From: Catenulispora sp. MAP5-51
GTDB taxonomy: Bacteria > Actinomycetota > Actinomycetes > Streptomycetales > Catenulisporaceae
Direction: 5' to 3'
Assembly (NCBI RefSeq): GCF_041261205.1
Contig: NZ_JBGCCH010000008.1
Coordinates: 186,001 to 250,000 of the forward strand
DNA length: 64,000 bases
Both the position numbers and the translations under genes were made by a program. Shown piece by piece: positions 1-33,966 of the stretch; position 1 is the stretch's first letter; each line of letters opens with the position of its first letter. The notes under the pieces are model-generated. The model made no database searches. It was given only the letters and a program-made list of their open reading frames with translations, and was not told the DNA's origin.

Positions 1-12387
<12,387 letters not shown>

Positions 12388-12538
12388 CGGCGTCCCTCCT
12401 CGGGCGGGGGTCGGGTCGGTCGGGCTGGTTCGGTTGGTGGGGCTGGCCGGGCTGGTCCGGTCGGCCGGGCTGGTCGGGTCGGTGTGATCGGGGTGTCCGG
12501 CGGGCGGTCCGGCCGGCACAGGCGTCGGGTCCACGTCC
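12388..12538. repeat. Low-complexity spacer between the two PKS genes
   Basis: This 151-bp gap consists largely of degenerate repeats of about 10 bp built on GGTCGGGCT (plus strand), so the transcript-sense strand is C-rich and poor in G until the GAGGAGGG ribosome site. I see no clear hairpin terminator or promoter. Transcription probably reads through from the upstream PKS gene. Confidence 0.5.
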
Positions 12539-26362
<13,824 letters not shown>

Positions 26363-26548
26363 CGCGATTCCAGCTCCTGTTCCCCGTGTCCCTCCGCCGG
26401 CACCGAGCCCGGCGGCTTTGTTGTGGCCTCCAGCTTTGCCGGGGGCGCCAAAGGCGGGCTTCGCGTGGTCTTCGCGTCTTCTTCGGGCGAACTAGCAGTG
26501 TTCTAAAGTGCGTGGTGATCGCCCTGGAGCGGCTTCCTGGGAAAGGGA

Positions 26549-26599
26549 AAAGGCGGACCCGACGGCCCGTGGACATCCACGAACCCGGATCCGCCCTTG
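26549..26599 (-). terminator. Hairpin with pyrimidine tail between the tetronate-type genes and the PKS
   Basis: Outer arms AAGGCGGA (26550-26557) and TCCGCCCTT (26590-26598) pair with one bulged base, and an inner CGTGG/CCACG hairpin (26568-26581) sits between them. Read on the minus strand the structure is followed by TTTTCCCTTTC. It lies in the 287-bp gap between the hydrolase stop and the PKS start, so it may terminate or attenuate transcription. In that case the PKS gene needs its own promoter in 26363-26548, where I see no clear consensus. Confidence 0.35.
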
Positions 26600-26649
26600 C
26601 GGCATGCCTGCCGCACAACAGGCTTCTTACATGCCAGTGCCGCCGGACA

Positions 26650-27744
26650 TCACTTCCCAGCGCCGCGCCGACCACCCTTCAGCCGCGCGGCCAGCAGCGG
26701 ATACCCGATGATCGCGAGCTTCACCCAGCCCGCCTTGCGCATCCGCATGATCGACCACACCGTCCACTGCCGCACCTCGGCCACATGCGCCGGCGAGCCG
26801 TGCACGTCGTCGTGCTGCACCACACGCAGCTTGCGAAGCTTGCGGCGCAACAGCTTCACGTCGCTCTGCGGAATGATCTCGTCGCGCTTGCTCGCCGCGT
26901 ACGCGACCGGGATCCGCAGCGCCCCCAACTCCTCGTCGGTCAGCGCCCAGCCGCGGATGTGGTCGAACACCTCCGCCGGCTTGACCCCGGTCAGCTCGGC
27001 GAGGGTGTCCACGGTGATGCCGGGCACCTTCGCCTGCCACTGCGGATCGGTGAAGAACCCGCGCACCGGCGCGCCGGTGGTCACCACGCCGCGGATCCGC
27101 TTGTCGGTCACCGCGGCGCGCAACGCCAGATGGCCGCTGAAGCTCATGGCGAGCGCATACGTCTGGGACGTGTCGGCGCGCCCCTCGACCGCGTCGATGA
27201 TCCCCGATATCAGGGTCCAGCTGTCAGCGGTGTAGGGCAGCGTGTTCTCACCGACCCCCGGCAGCTCGGCCACCACGGCGGCCACACCGAGCGCGGCACC
27301 CTGCGCCAGCACCGGCGCCCACTGCTCCTTCGCCGTCACGATGCCGCCCATGATGATCAGCAGCGGCAGCGGCCGGTCCGGCGACAGCCCCGCCGACCAG
27401 CACCGCACCACGCCGCCGGGCAGCGGCACGTCCAGGCGCTCGATCCCGCCGACCGCCTGCCGCCACCGGTCGAACGCGGCCACGGACTCCTTGTGCGCCT
27501 GCGCCCGCGCCGGCCCGTTGACGTACGGGAAGCGGGCCATCGCATAGTGGCGCGCTGCCTCCAGCAGCCGCCCGCCGGCCGCCGCCTCGTCGCCCGCGGC
27601 ACTCCACTGGGCCGCCCAGGAATCCGGCGCGCCTTCGTCGTCGTTCTTGATCCGGTCGAGCAGCGCCCGATAGTGCGCCGGCGCCATGCCCTGGCCCTCG
27701 GCGTGGACGACCACGTACTGCTTCAGCTCATTGATGTCGTTCAT
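26650..27744 (-). CDS. Alpha/beta hydrolase, tetronate acetate-eliminating type (AbyA5/Agg5-like)
   Basis: This 364-residue protein has a helical N-terminal region (1-130) and then an alpha/beta-hydrolase core starting at LPLLIIMGG. The nucleophile elbow reads AMSFSGH, a variant of GxSxGG with small residues replacing two glycines. SKRDEIIP and DVHGSPAH near the C-terminus supply the likely acid and His. In tetronate pathways such as agglomerin and abyssomicin, an enzyme of this kind eliminates acetate from an O-acetylated tetronate to make the exocyclic double bond. Assignment here rests on fold plus the adjacent FkbH-ACP-acyltransferase genes. Its ATG overlaps the acyltransferase stop by 4 bp (ATGA), indicating translational coupling. 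An unrelated FrsA-like esterase role cannot be excluded. Confidence 0.75.
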   Translation of the reverse strand: MNDINELKQYVVVHAEGQGMAPAHYRALLDRIKNDDEGAPDSWAAQWSAAGDEAAAGGRLLEAARHYAMARFPYVNGPARAQAHKESVAAFDRWRQAVGGIERLDVPLPGGVVRCWSAGLSPDRPLPLLIIMGGIVTAKEQWAPVLAQGAALGVAAVVAELPGVGENTLPYTADSWTLISGIIDAVEGRADTSQTYALAMSFSGHLALRAAVTDKRIRGVVTTGAPVRGFFTDPQWQAKVPGITVDTLAELTGVKPAEVFDHIRGWALTDEELGALRIPVAYAASKRDEIIPQSDVKLLRRKLRKLRVVQHDDVHGSPAHVAEVRQWTVWSIMRMRKAGWVKLAIIGYPLLAARLKGGRRGAGK

Positions 27745-28604
27745 CGGGCCGCCGCCTCAGTCCGGGACTCCGCCACAGCCGCTTCCGCCACAGCCGCTTC
27801 CGCCACAGCCGTCTGCGCCACAGCCGTTTCCGGCGCGGGCACCACCGTCGGCGCCGGGAACTGCTCCAACTCCTCCTTCAGATCCGCCAGCAGATCAGCG
27901 GCCTCCGCACCGTCGATCACCCGGTGGTCGAAGGTCAGGTTCAGCCGCATCACCGGCGCGACGACGACCTCCCCGTCCCGCGCCACCGGCCGGTCCAAAG
28001 TCCGCCCGACCCCCACGGTGACGGTCGTGCCCCCGCTGGAGTGGAAGCCGTCCACCGGCCGGTGTCCCAGCGACGTGACGGAGAACGTCCCGGTCACCGC
28101 CGCCCGCTTGGCCAGCGGCCGCACCGCGCGCCGGTACAGCGCCGCGGCGATCGGCCGGGGCAGGGAGTGCAGCGCCCGGGCGTTGGCGAACTCCGGAAGC
28201 ACGTCGCCGTCGCCGACCCGGTACCGGTCGACCTTGCGCTGCACCTCGTCCAACGTCGCCGTGCCCAGCCCCGGAAGCACCGCGGAGAGCACGACGCGCT
28301 GGCCGTTGACCGTCTTGTCCAGCGTCAGCTTCCCGCTGATCTCCTCGAATCGCAGCACCTTGAGCCGGCGGCCGCCGCGCGCCCCCGCGTTCGCCGCGGG
28401 GTGCTTGGCCAGGGCGCGCGCGGTGGCCAGCAGGATGAAGGACACCGTGGAGTACTCGGTGCCCTCGGCCCGGGCCGCCGACCGCAGCTCCCTGACCCGG
28501 GTCATGTCGACCTCGGTGTCCAGGAACACCGGCGCGTGCTGTTCGACCTCGCGCAGGAAGTACAGAGTGTGCCGCCGTTCCCGGGCGACGTCCGGCTCTC
28601 TCAT
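27741..28604 (-). CDS. E2-type acyltransferase, tetronate acetylating type (AbyA4/Agg4-like)
   Basis: This 287-residue protein matches the catalytic domain of 2-oxoacid dehydrogenase E2 acyltransferases. The C-terminal active-site motif TFDHRVIDGAEAA carries the expected His and Asp. There is no lipoyl domain and no E1 or E3 gene nearby, so it is not part of a normal dehydrogenase complex. In tetronate biosynthesis a stand-alone E2-like enzyme acetylates the primary hydroxyl of the tetronate ring before elimination. The C-terminus holds a repeated AVAEA stretch encoded by a 15-bp tandem repeat (about 27770-27835), probably a flexible tail. The start has a GGTGGAG ribosome site and lies 16 bp after the ACP stop. 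Confidence 0.8.
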   Translation of the reverse strand: MREPDVARERRHTLYFLREVEQHAPVFLDTEVDMTRVRELRSAARAEGTEYSTVSFILLATARALAKHPAANAGARGGRRLKVLRFEEISGKLTLDKTVNGQRVVLSAVLPGLGTATLDEVQRKVDRYRVGDGDVLPEFANARALHSLPRPIAAALYRRAVRPLAKRAAVTGTFSVTSLGHRPVDGFHSSGGTTVTVGVGRTLDRPVARDGEVVVAPVMRLNLTFDHRVIDGAEAADLLADLKEELEQFPAPTVVPAPETAVAQTAVAEAAVAEAAVAESRTEAAAR

Positions 28605-28620
28605 CGCTCCACCCTCGCCA

Positions 28621-28845
28621 TCAGGCCACCGCCAGATCGTAGATTTCCTGGATGCTGTTCGCCTCCAGCAGGTCCGGGAGCGAGACCTGGTGGCCCGCGC
28701 CGCGCTCCAGAACCGTGATGAGCCACAGGACGTGCACCGAGTCCCAGCCCGGGACCTGGTCCAGCCGCCGCTGCGCGTCCTCGGCGGCCACCGGCAGGCC
28801 GAGCTCGTCCCGGAGCAGGGCGATCAGGTCGTTGACGTCGTTCAC
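28621..28845 (-). CDS. Free-standing acyl carrier protein (glyceryl carrier)
   Basis: This 74-residue protein is a discrete ACP. It has an N-terminal helix (DLIALLRDELGL) and the phosphopantetheine site in GWDSVHVL. Its GTG start overlaps the FkbH-like stop by 4 bp (GTGA). In tetronate clusters this carrier accepts the glyceryl unit that the FkbH-like enzyme makes from 1,3-bisphosphoglycerate and presents it for ring formation. That role is inferred from the neighbours; the sequence itself shows only an ACP. Confidence 0.88.
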   Translation of the reverse strand: MNDVNDLIALLRDELGLPVAAEDAQRRLDQVPGWDSVHVLWLITVLERGAGHQVSLPDLLEANSIQEIYDLAVA

Positions 28846-30932
28846 GCGGGATGCCTTTCCAAGTCCACGGACAGCCGGATGTGAGCGGGCGCCGAGAGCG
28901 CGGCCACGAGATCGTGGCGGTAGGTCGAGGTGCCGGCGGTGTCGTCGGTGCCTTCGGCCTCGGCCTCGGCCTCGGCGGCGGCGTCGGCCTCGTCGGCCTC
29001 GTCGGCGCCGTCGGCGCCGTCCGGACCGGTGCCGTGGAAGCCGAACCGGGGGAACAGATCCGCGACGATGCCGTTCTTGGCGGTCGGCCGGTAGGTGCCC
29101 ACGACCGCGCCCGCGCCGGTGTCCCGGGCGTGCTGCAGGACCGTGGCCAGGCACGCCTGCTCGATACCGCGGGAGAAGACCCGGCAGCTGAGCACGAAGT
29201 TGTCGATGTGCAGCCCGTCCGGCTCCCGGCGGGCGAGCAGCGCGCCGACCAGACCGTTGTCGCCGAACCGGTCCGCGGACCGGATGGCCAGGACCAGAGC
29301 TTGCGGATCGGCGGCCAGGGCCCGCAGCTCGGCCGGCTGCATCCGGCGGGTCGTCAGGTTGAACTGGTTCGTGCGCAGCGTCAGCTGCGAGACGCGGGCC
29401 AGGTCCGCCTCGCCGGCCGTGCTCAGCCGCACCGAGACGTCCAACTCCCGGAGGTAGTCCTCGATCGAGGCGAACGAGTGCCGGAAGTCGCTGCGGACGA
29501 GCTCGTCCCGATACTTGCCGGTGCGCGTCCGGTCCTCGGCGGTCAGCTCGGGCACGTCGAACCAGCCGTCGGCGAGCAGCCGCCCGACATGCTCGGCGGG
29601 GTCCCCGTCGAGGTGGATCACGGCCACGCCCGGCAGCTCGCGCCGAACAAGGCCGCACTCGAAGGCGCTGTCGTCGGCGAACACGATGCCGTCCACGCTG
29701 AGATTGAGCGCCTCGGCGAGCCGGGCCAGGTTCTCGTGCTTGGGCTCCCAGTTCGCGGTGACCCGGACGAAGTCCTCCTCGCGCAGCGTCATCTCAGGGT
29801 GCTCACTGAGCGCGCGGGACACGGTCGCGGTGTCGTTCTTGCTGACCGCGGCGAGCAGAACGCCCTGCGACCCCAGCTGCTTGGCCGCCTGCTGCACGGC
29901 TTTGAACGCCTCGCCGCGCAGCGTCCCGGCGACCTCGATCCCCTCCACGCCGTCGTCGCCGAGGATCCCGCCCCACAGCGTGTTGTCCAGATCCAGCGCC
30001 AGGACCTTCTTCGTACGCCCGACGCGGTTCAGCGCCAGGTGCGAGACCTCGTGCGCGTAGGCGGCCAGCAGGTCCGGTGACAGGTGCGCCCGGGCGTAGA
30101 CGCCGACCCGCGGCTCGTAGGCGGGCACCCCCTCGGCCAGCAGCGGATCGAGGTCGATCGCCACCACCCCGGCGTGCTCGGCCCCGAGCTGCAGCAGCCG
30201 GGCGTTCGCCTCGTGCCAGACGGCGCCGAGCCGGGCGCGCGACCGGTGGTCGATGAGCTGTGCCGTGAAGCGGCGGGGGAGCGGCAGGGTATTGAGAACC
30301 AGCGTCCCGCGGGCCGCGGCGGTGAACCGGGCGGCCAGGCCCTCGATGAGGGCCGCCTTCTCGGCCAGCACCTTCTCCACGTCCTGCGGCCGCCAGGGCA
30401 CCGGCACCTCGTCGAACACGACCATCGGGTCCAGCACGCACAGCGCCAGATCCGCCGTCGCGGCGCCGAGACCGTCCGGTGCCGGATCGGAGAGTTCGAA
30501 GACGTAGCCGTCGTAGTTCCCGAGGGTCGGACGCAGGAGCACGCCGTGCCCGGCGAGCCGTGCCGTCAACGGCGCGACGAGCATGGACAGGGTCCCGTGC
30601 CCGGTGATCGCGACCGAGACCGCGGGCGTGCCCGGATGCTCGCGCAGCACGTCCGCCGGATCCACCCGTGCCAGCAGCCGGCCGGCGGTCAGCAGGTCCT
30701 GGCCGGTCAGCGCGGCGACCAGCGGCCGCACGGCCGGATACTCCGCCGCCAGCCGGCCTGCGGCGTTCAGCGCGAGAAGATCGGCGAACGGGGAGTCGGT
30801 TCCGCGTCCGGTTCTGATGTCGGTTTCGATACCGGCGCCTATGTCCGGTCCGGCCGCAGCGCTCACGGCCCCGCCGCCCGCCCGCCGCTGCACCGGCTGT
30901 CGTTGATCTGCAAGGGTCAAGCCTTCCCACAC
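28842..30932 (-). CDS. FkbH-like glyceryl-S-ACP synthase (HAD superfamily)
   Basis: This protein of up to 696 residues has an N-terminal domain (about 30-300), a HAD phosphatase-like domain beginning with LDLDNTLWGGILGDDG (DxDxT nucleophile loop), and a C-terminal GNAT-like region with NGLVGALLARRE and YRPTAKNGIV. The family transfers a D-1,3-bisphosphoglycerate-derived glyceryl group to an ACP with loss of phosphate. With the following ACP, acyltransferase and hydrolase it forms a tetronate-type cassette rather than a glycerate-derived (methoxymalonyl) extender cassette, since no acyl-CoA dehydrogenase or methyltransferase is adjacent. The start is uncertain: GTG at 30932 lacks a good ribosome site and GTG at 30866 is possible. 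A run of Gly-Ala-Asp-Glu repeats (28955-29035) lies near the C-terminus. It is the first gene of the minus-strand biosynthetic run. Confidence 0.88.
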   Translation of the reverse strand: MWEGLTLADQRQPVQRRAGGGAVSAAAGPDIGAGIETDIRTGRGTDSPFADLLALNAAGRLAAEYPAVRPLVAALTGQDLLTAGRLLARVDPADVLREHPGTPAVSVAITGHGTLSMLVAPLTARLAGHGVLLRPTLGNYDGYVFELSDPAPDGLGAATADLALCVLDPMVVFDEVPVPWRPQDVEKVLAEKAALIEGLAARFTAAARGTLVLNTLPLPRRFTAQLIDHRSRARLGAVWHEANARLLQLGAEHAGVVAIDLDPLLAEGVPAYEPRVGVYARAHLSPDLLAAYAHEVSHLALNRVGRTKKVLALDLDNTLWGGILGDDGVEGIEVAGTLRGEAFKAVQQAAKQLGSQGVLLAAVSKNDTATVSRALSEHPEMTLREEDFVRVTANWEPKHENLARLAEALNLSVDGIVFADDSAFECGLVRRELPGVAVIHLDGDPAEHVGRLLADGWFDVPELTAEDRTRTGKYRDELVRSDFRHSFASIEDYLRELDVSVRLSTAGEADLARVSQLTLRTNQFNLTTRRMQPAELRALAADPQALVLAIRSADRFGDNGLVGALLARREPDGLHIDNFVLSCRVFSRGIEQACLATVLQHARDTGAGAVVGTYRPTAKNGIVADLFPRFGFHGTGPDGADGADEADEADAAAEAEAEAEGTDDTAGTSTYRHDLVAALSAPAHIRLSVDLERHPA

Positions 30933-31011
30933 GATGGGCGATTTCCCGGGCCGCGCATCCGTGCCCGTGGCGGGTCAACATCCTGCGAGCCCGGTCTAAA
31001 GGCTTTCTTTC

Positions 31012-31026
31012 GGTGCTCTAGGCACC
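31012..31026. promoter_or_regulatory. Short palindrome upstream of the FkbH-like gene
   Basis: GGTGC and GCACC arms flank TCTAG, 80 bp upstream of the GTG used for the FkbH-like gene and 168 bp upstream of the divergent small gene. The 261-bp gap 30933-31193 should hold the promoters for both. No convincing -35/-10 pair was identified, so this is only a candidate operator. Confidence 0.25.
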
Positions 31027-31193
31027 CTCGGTGAGGCGGTTCTGCCCTGCGGCTTTAGCCGGGGCCAAGAACACGGCAAGCACCGTCCTGGACGCTGGCC
31101 GGGGTGCGCTCCGATCCGCCGGCTCAGCGCGCCACGGACCAAACCGCCGGCTGCGCGCCCCGACCCGCCGACGTATCGACAAGGAAGCCACCG

Positions 31194-31706
31194 ATGCCCG
31201 ACCCGCCGAGCCAGGTGGTGGTCTTCCTCGAACTACGCCCCTGCACCCTGGCGGCCCTGCACCACGCCGCCACGATCACCTGCGCAGCCGACCCCGCCCT
31301 GGTGGTCGTCTACCTCCAGGAGCACCGCCAGAGCATCGGGGCCCTGTGGGCCCCGCCGCTGCTCCCCGACTTCCTCGGCATCGAGTCGGCTGTCTTCGCC
31401 CGCGTGGCCCGCATCCTGGCCCCGACCGGCAGATCCTGGTCGTTCCTCACAGCCTCCACGCCCCAGGAAGCGGCCCACATCTGGCGCTCGGAAGGCACCG
31501 CCGACCTGCGGGACCTTTCCGGCGACCGGGCCCAAACCATGCTCGTCCACGTCTGCCACCGCCGCGGCCACCACGTGTGCAGGCCCCGCGACCCGCTCCG
31601 CCGTGCGCTGACCAAACTCGGGCCGGCACCCCCGCCGGTCCAGGTCGTCGATTGCGCGCGCCCGCCGTCGACCGCTCCCGACCGGCTGCACTCGCCGCAC
31701 GGCTGA
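31194..31706 (+). CDS. Small protein with a UspA-like N-terminal half
   Basis: The ATG is preceded by AAGGAAG. The 170-residue product opens with VVVFLELRP and continues into LAALHHAATI and PALVVVYLQEH, a layout like the beta1-alpha1-beta2 part of universal stress proteins. The ATP-binding G-2x-G-9x-G(S/T) motif of that family is not evident. The C-terminus is Pro- and Arg-rich. It is divergent from the biosynthetic genes and convergent with the PucR-type regulator. Minus-strand open frames across the same region lack a comparable start context. Function is unknown. Confidence 0.6.
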   Translation: MPDPPSQVVVFLELRPCTLAALHHAATITCAADPALVVVYLQEHRQSIGALWAPPLLPDFLGIESAVFARVARILAPTGRSWSFLTASTPQEAAHIWRSEGTADLRDLSGDRAQTMLVHVCHRRGHHVCRPRDPLRRALTKLGPAPPPVQVVDCARPPSTAPDRLHSPHG

Positions 31707-31726
31707 GCGGCCCCTGCGGATGATGG

Positions 31727-33022
31727 CTATGGCCGGTCGCCCAGCGCCTGCCGGGCGACCAGCGACGCGTGCAGTTCGCCCAAATCCTCGGTCCGGTGCG
31801 CCGACAAGCCGGTCAGCTCACTGATACGTCGCAGCCGGTAGTCGACGGTGTTGGGATGGACGTGCAGCGCGTGCGCCGCCGCCCGGCGGTCGCGGTCCAC
31901 GCGCAGGTACGTGTGCAGCGTGCTCAGCAGTTCCGGCTTGCCCGCCAGCGGCTCCAGCCGTGCGGCCAACGCCGGCAGCGCCGCCGAGGGGCGGCTGAGC
32001 TGGTAGTCGAGCAGGACGTCCGCCAGCCGGTACAGGCCCGGCGGGCGGCCGGTGGCGCGGGCCAGGTCGACGATCTCCGCGGTGTGCGTGACCGCGGCCG
32101 GGACCTCGGCGGCGTCGGCGACGGCGATCGCTGCCGTGACCGGCGCGCCGGCCACCTCCGCGGCGTCCTCGATCAGGGTTCGTAGTCCGGTGTGGTCCAG
32201 GGTGGCGCCGTCATCCTCAAGAGGCATCAGGACCGTTCCGCGGTCGGAGCGGAACGCCGTCAGGCACGGCTGCGACGCGAAGGCGTCCAACGCCTCGCGC
32301 ACCCGGCGGATCTTCCGGCGTGCCGCGACCCCGGGAGCGGCGGCGTCCTCGTCGGGATGGCGTTCGAGGTGCAGGGTCAGCACGGCGTAGCGCGGCGCCG
32401 CGCGCACCGTTCCGTCCGGTTCCGTGCCTGAAAGTAACGCCGCCATCAACGCGTGCCGACCGCCGTGCTCCTCGCTGTCGATGGTGCGGCGCGCGGCCAG
32501 ATAGCTCTCCGTGACCGAGCACAGGATCCGGCGCTGGACCTCCAGCAGCATGTCGAGGACGGTGCGCAGGTCGGCGTGGTCCCCGGCGGTGGCGCCGGCG
32601 GACACCTGGGACCAGACCATCGAGATGCCGAGCTGGTAGGCCGCCAGGATCGCGTCCAGGGGCACGCCTTCCTCGGCCCGGCGTTGCGCGGAGCGGCGCT
32701 GGGCGGCCAGTTCGGTGTCGTCCGGAGCCCGCCGCGCTTCGATCGCGTCGGCGAACATCCGGACCGAGTGCTGCACGATCTCGGCGATGTCGCCCGCGAC
32801 CTCCTCACCGGGAAGCCCGGCGTAGACCGGCAGCTCATCCAGCAACCGGGCCAGAACGCGGCGCGAGAGGTCCGGCGCCAGAGCTCGCAGGCGCGCGGCG
32901 ACCGGACGGCCCGCGATCCGCAACGGTTCGGCCGGACCCCCGATGGCTTTGTGACCCGTCACAGAATCCACCGCCGAAGTCTGGGTTACCGTCCAGTTAA
33001 TCAGTGCTCGAAGAGTCTGCAT
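31727..33022 (-). CDS. PucR/CdaR-type transcriptional regulator
   Basis: This protein of up to 431 residues ends in the helix-turn-helix typical of the PucR family: an LSTLHTYLRVDRDRRAAAHALHVH-like segment followed by NTVDYRLRRISELTGL. The middle has a GGDEF-like PucR fold, and the N-terminus resembles the RsbR-like helical sensor domain of these regulators. The ATG at 33022 has no ribosome site, and a perfect TGTGAC-GTCACA palindrome lies inside the first 25 codons. The real start may therefore lie further downstream, in GTG or TTG codons after position 32950. It is divergent from a secreted lipase operon, the likely target. Confidence 0.85.
   Translation of the reverse strand: MQTLRALINWTVTQTSAVDSVTGHKAIGGPAEPLRIAGRPVAARLRALAPDLSRRVLARLLDELPVYAGLPGEEVAGDIAEIVQHSVRMFADAIEARRAPDDTELAAQRRSAQRRAEEGVPLDAILAAYQLGISMVWSQVSAGATAGDHADLRTVLDMLLEVQRRILCSVTESYLAARRTIDSEEHGGRHALMAALLSGTEPDGTVRAAPRYAVLTLHLERHPDEDAAAPGVAARRKIRRVREALDAFASQPCLTAFRSDRGTVLMPLEDDGATLDHTGLRTLIEDAAEVAGAPVTAAIAVADAAEVPAAVTHTAEIVDLARATGRPPGLYRLADVLLDYQLSRPSAALPALAARLEPLAGKPELLSTLHTYLRVDRDRRAAAHALHVHPNTVDYRLRRISELTGLSAHRTEDLGELHASLVARQALGDRP
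32950..32963. promoter_or_regulatory. TGTGAC-CC-GTCACA palindrome
   Basis: The perfect 6-bp arms lie between the PucR-type regulator and the secreted lipase, within the longest possible regulator frame. If the regulator starts downstream of it, the site sits in the divergent promoter region and could be an operator for both units. Confidence 0.4.
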
Positions 33023-33070
33023 GATGACAGGCGACAGCGTCCATCCGTCTCGCGTGCGAGGAGCCCCACC

Positions 33071-33958
33071 GTGAAAGCGTCACGCACTGTCAAGGCCGCC
33101 GCGGGGCTGTGCGCCCTGCTCGGCGCCGCGTCCCTGACCCTGGCGACGTCGGCGACCGCCCGGGCCGCCGCGACCCCGCAGGTCTATGTCGCCCTCGGCG
33201 ACTCGATGGCTTCCGGACCGCTGATCGCGGATCCGACCGGGGAGCTGGCGTGCGCCCGGTCCACTCACAACTACGCGCACGACATGGCCGCCTCGCTGGG
33301 TATCCCGGTGCTGCGCGACGTCACCTGCAGCGGTGCCAGCACCTTCCACATGACCAACCCGCAGCCGTTGTCGATCGCCGGGGTCTCCGCCGGCACCGCG
33401 CCGCCTCAGTTCGACGCGCTCACCCCCGACACCACGCTGGTCACGCTCACCATCGGCGGCAATGACGTCGGGCTGGTCGGGGTCGCCGAGGCCTGCGAGC
33501 AGCTGAACCCCTTCGCGGCGCCGTGCAAGGGCAAATACGTGGCCAACGGTGTCGACTCCGTGGCCGCCCGCACGGACGCCTTCGCCCCGAAGCTGGCCGC
33601 CGTGCTGGCCGGGATCCACCAGCGGTCGCCGCAGGCGCGGGTCCTGGTGACCGGATACGGGCTCTACATCAAGGCCGGCGGCTGCTGGCCGACCGAGCCG
33701 CTCCTCGGCTCGGACGCCACCTGGCTGCAGAGCGAGGTCGACTACCTGAACGGCGTCATCGCCGGCACCGCGGCGGCCAACGGCGCGACCTACGTGGACG
33801 TGCGCACCCCCAGCGCCGGCCACGACTCCTGCCAGAGCGAGGGCTCGCGCTGGGTCGAGGGCTACGTGCCGCTGTCCCTGGCCGCGCCGCTGCACCCGAA
33901 CCGGGCCGGCGAGGCGGCGTACGCGCAGATCGTCGGCGCCGTGGTCGCGAACGGCTGA
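33071..33958 (+). CDS. Secreted SGNH/GDSL-family lipase or esterase
   Basis: The GTG start follows GAGGAG. The 295-residue precursor has a Sec signal peptide (Lys/Arg then a hydrophobic run, cleavage near ARAAA). Block I is ALGDSMASG with Ser45 as nucleophile, block III is TIGGNDVG, and block V is LHPNRAGEAAYA with His275. Paired cysteines such as AC...CSG and PC suggest the disulfides of Streptomyces-type extracellular SGNH lipases. It hydrolyses acyl esters outside the cell. It is the first gene of a three-gene plus-strand run and is divergent from the PucR-type regulator. Confidence 0.92.
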   Translation: MKASRTVKAAAGLCALLGAASLTLATSATARAAATPQVYVALGDSMASGPLIADPTGELACARSTHNYAHDMAASLGIPVLRDVTCSGASTFHMTNPQPLSIAGVSAGTAPPQFDALTPDTTLVTLTIGGNDVGLVGVAEACEQLNPFAAPCKGKYVANGVDSVAARTDAFAPKLAAVLAGIHQRSPQARVLVTGYGLYIKAGGCWPTEPLLGSDATWLQSEVDYLNGVIAGTAAANGATYVDVRTPSAGHDSCQSEGSRWVEGYVPLSLAAPLHPNRAGEAAYAQIVGAVVANG

Positions 33959-33966
33959 GAGCGGAC

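Noticed and set aside
28842-30932. FkbH-like gene as part of a methoxymalonyl-ACP extender pathway
   Set aside because: That pathway needs adjacent acyl-CoA dehydrogenases and an O-methyltransferase. The neighbours are instead an E2-type acyltransferase and a hydrolase of tetronate type.
31233-31700. A 155-codon minus-strand open frame opposite the UspA-like gene
   Set aside because: It has no ribosome site and no domain pattern; the plus-strand gene has both a ribosome site and a plausible fold.
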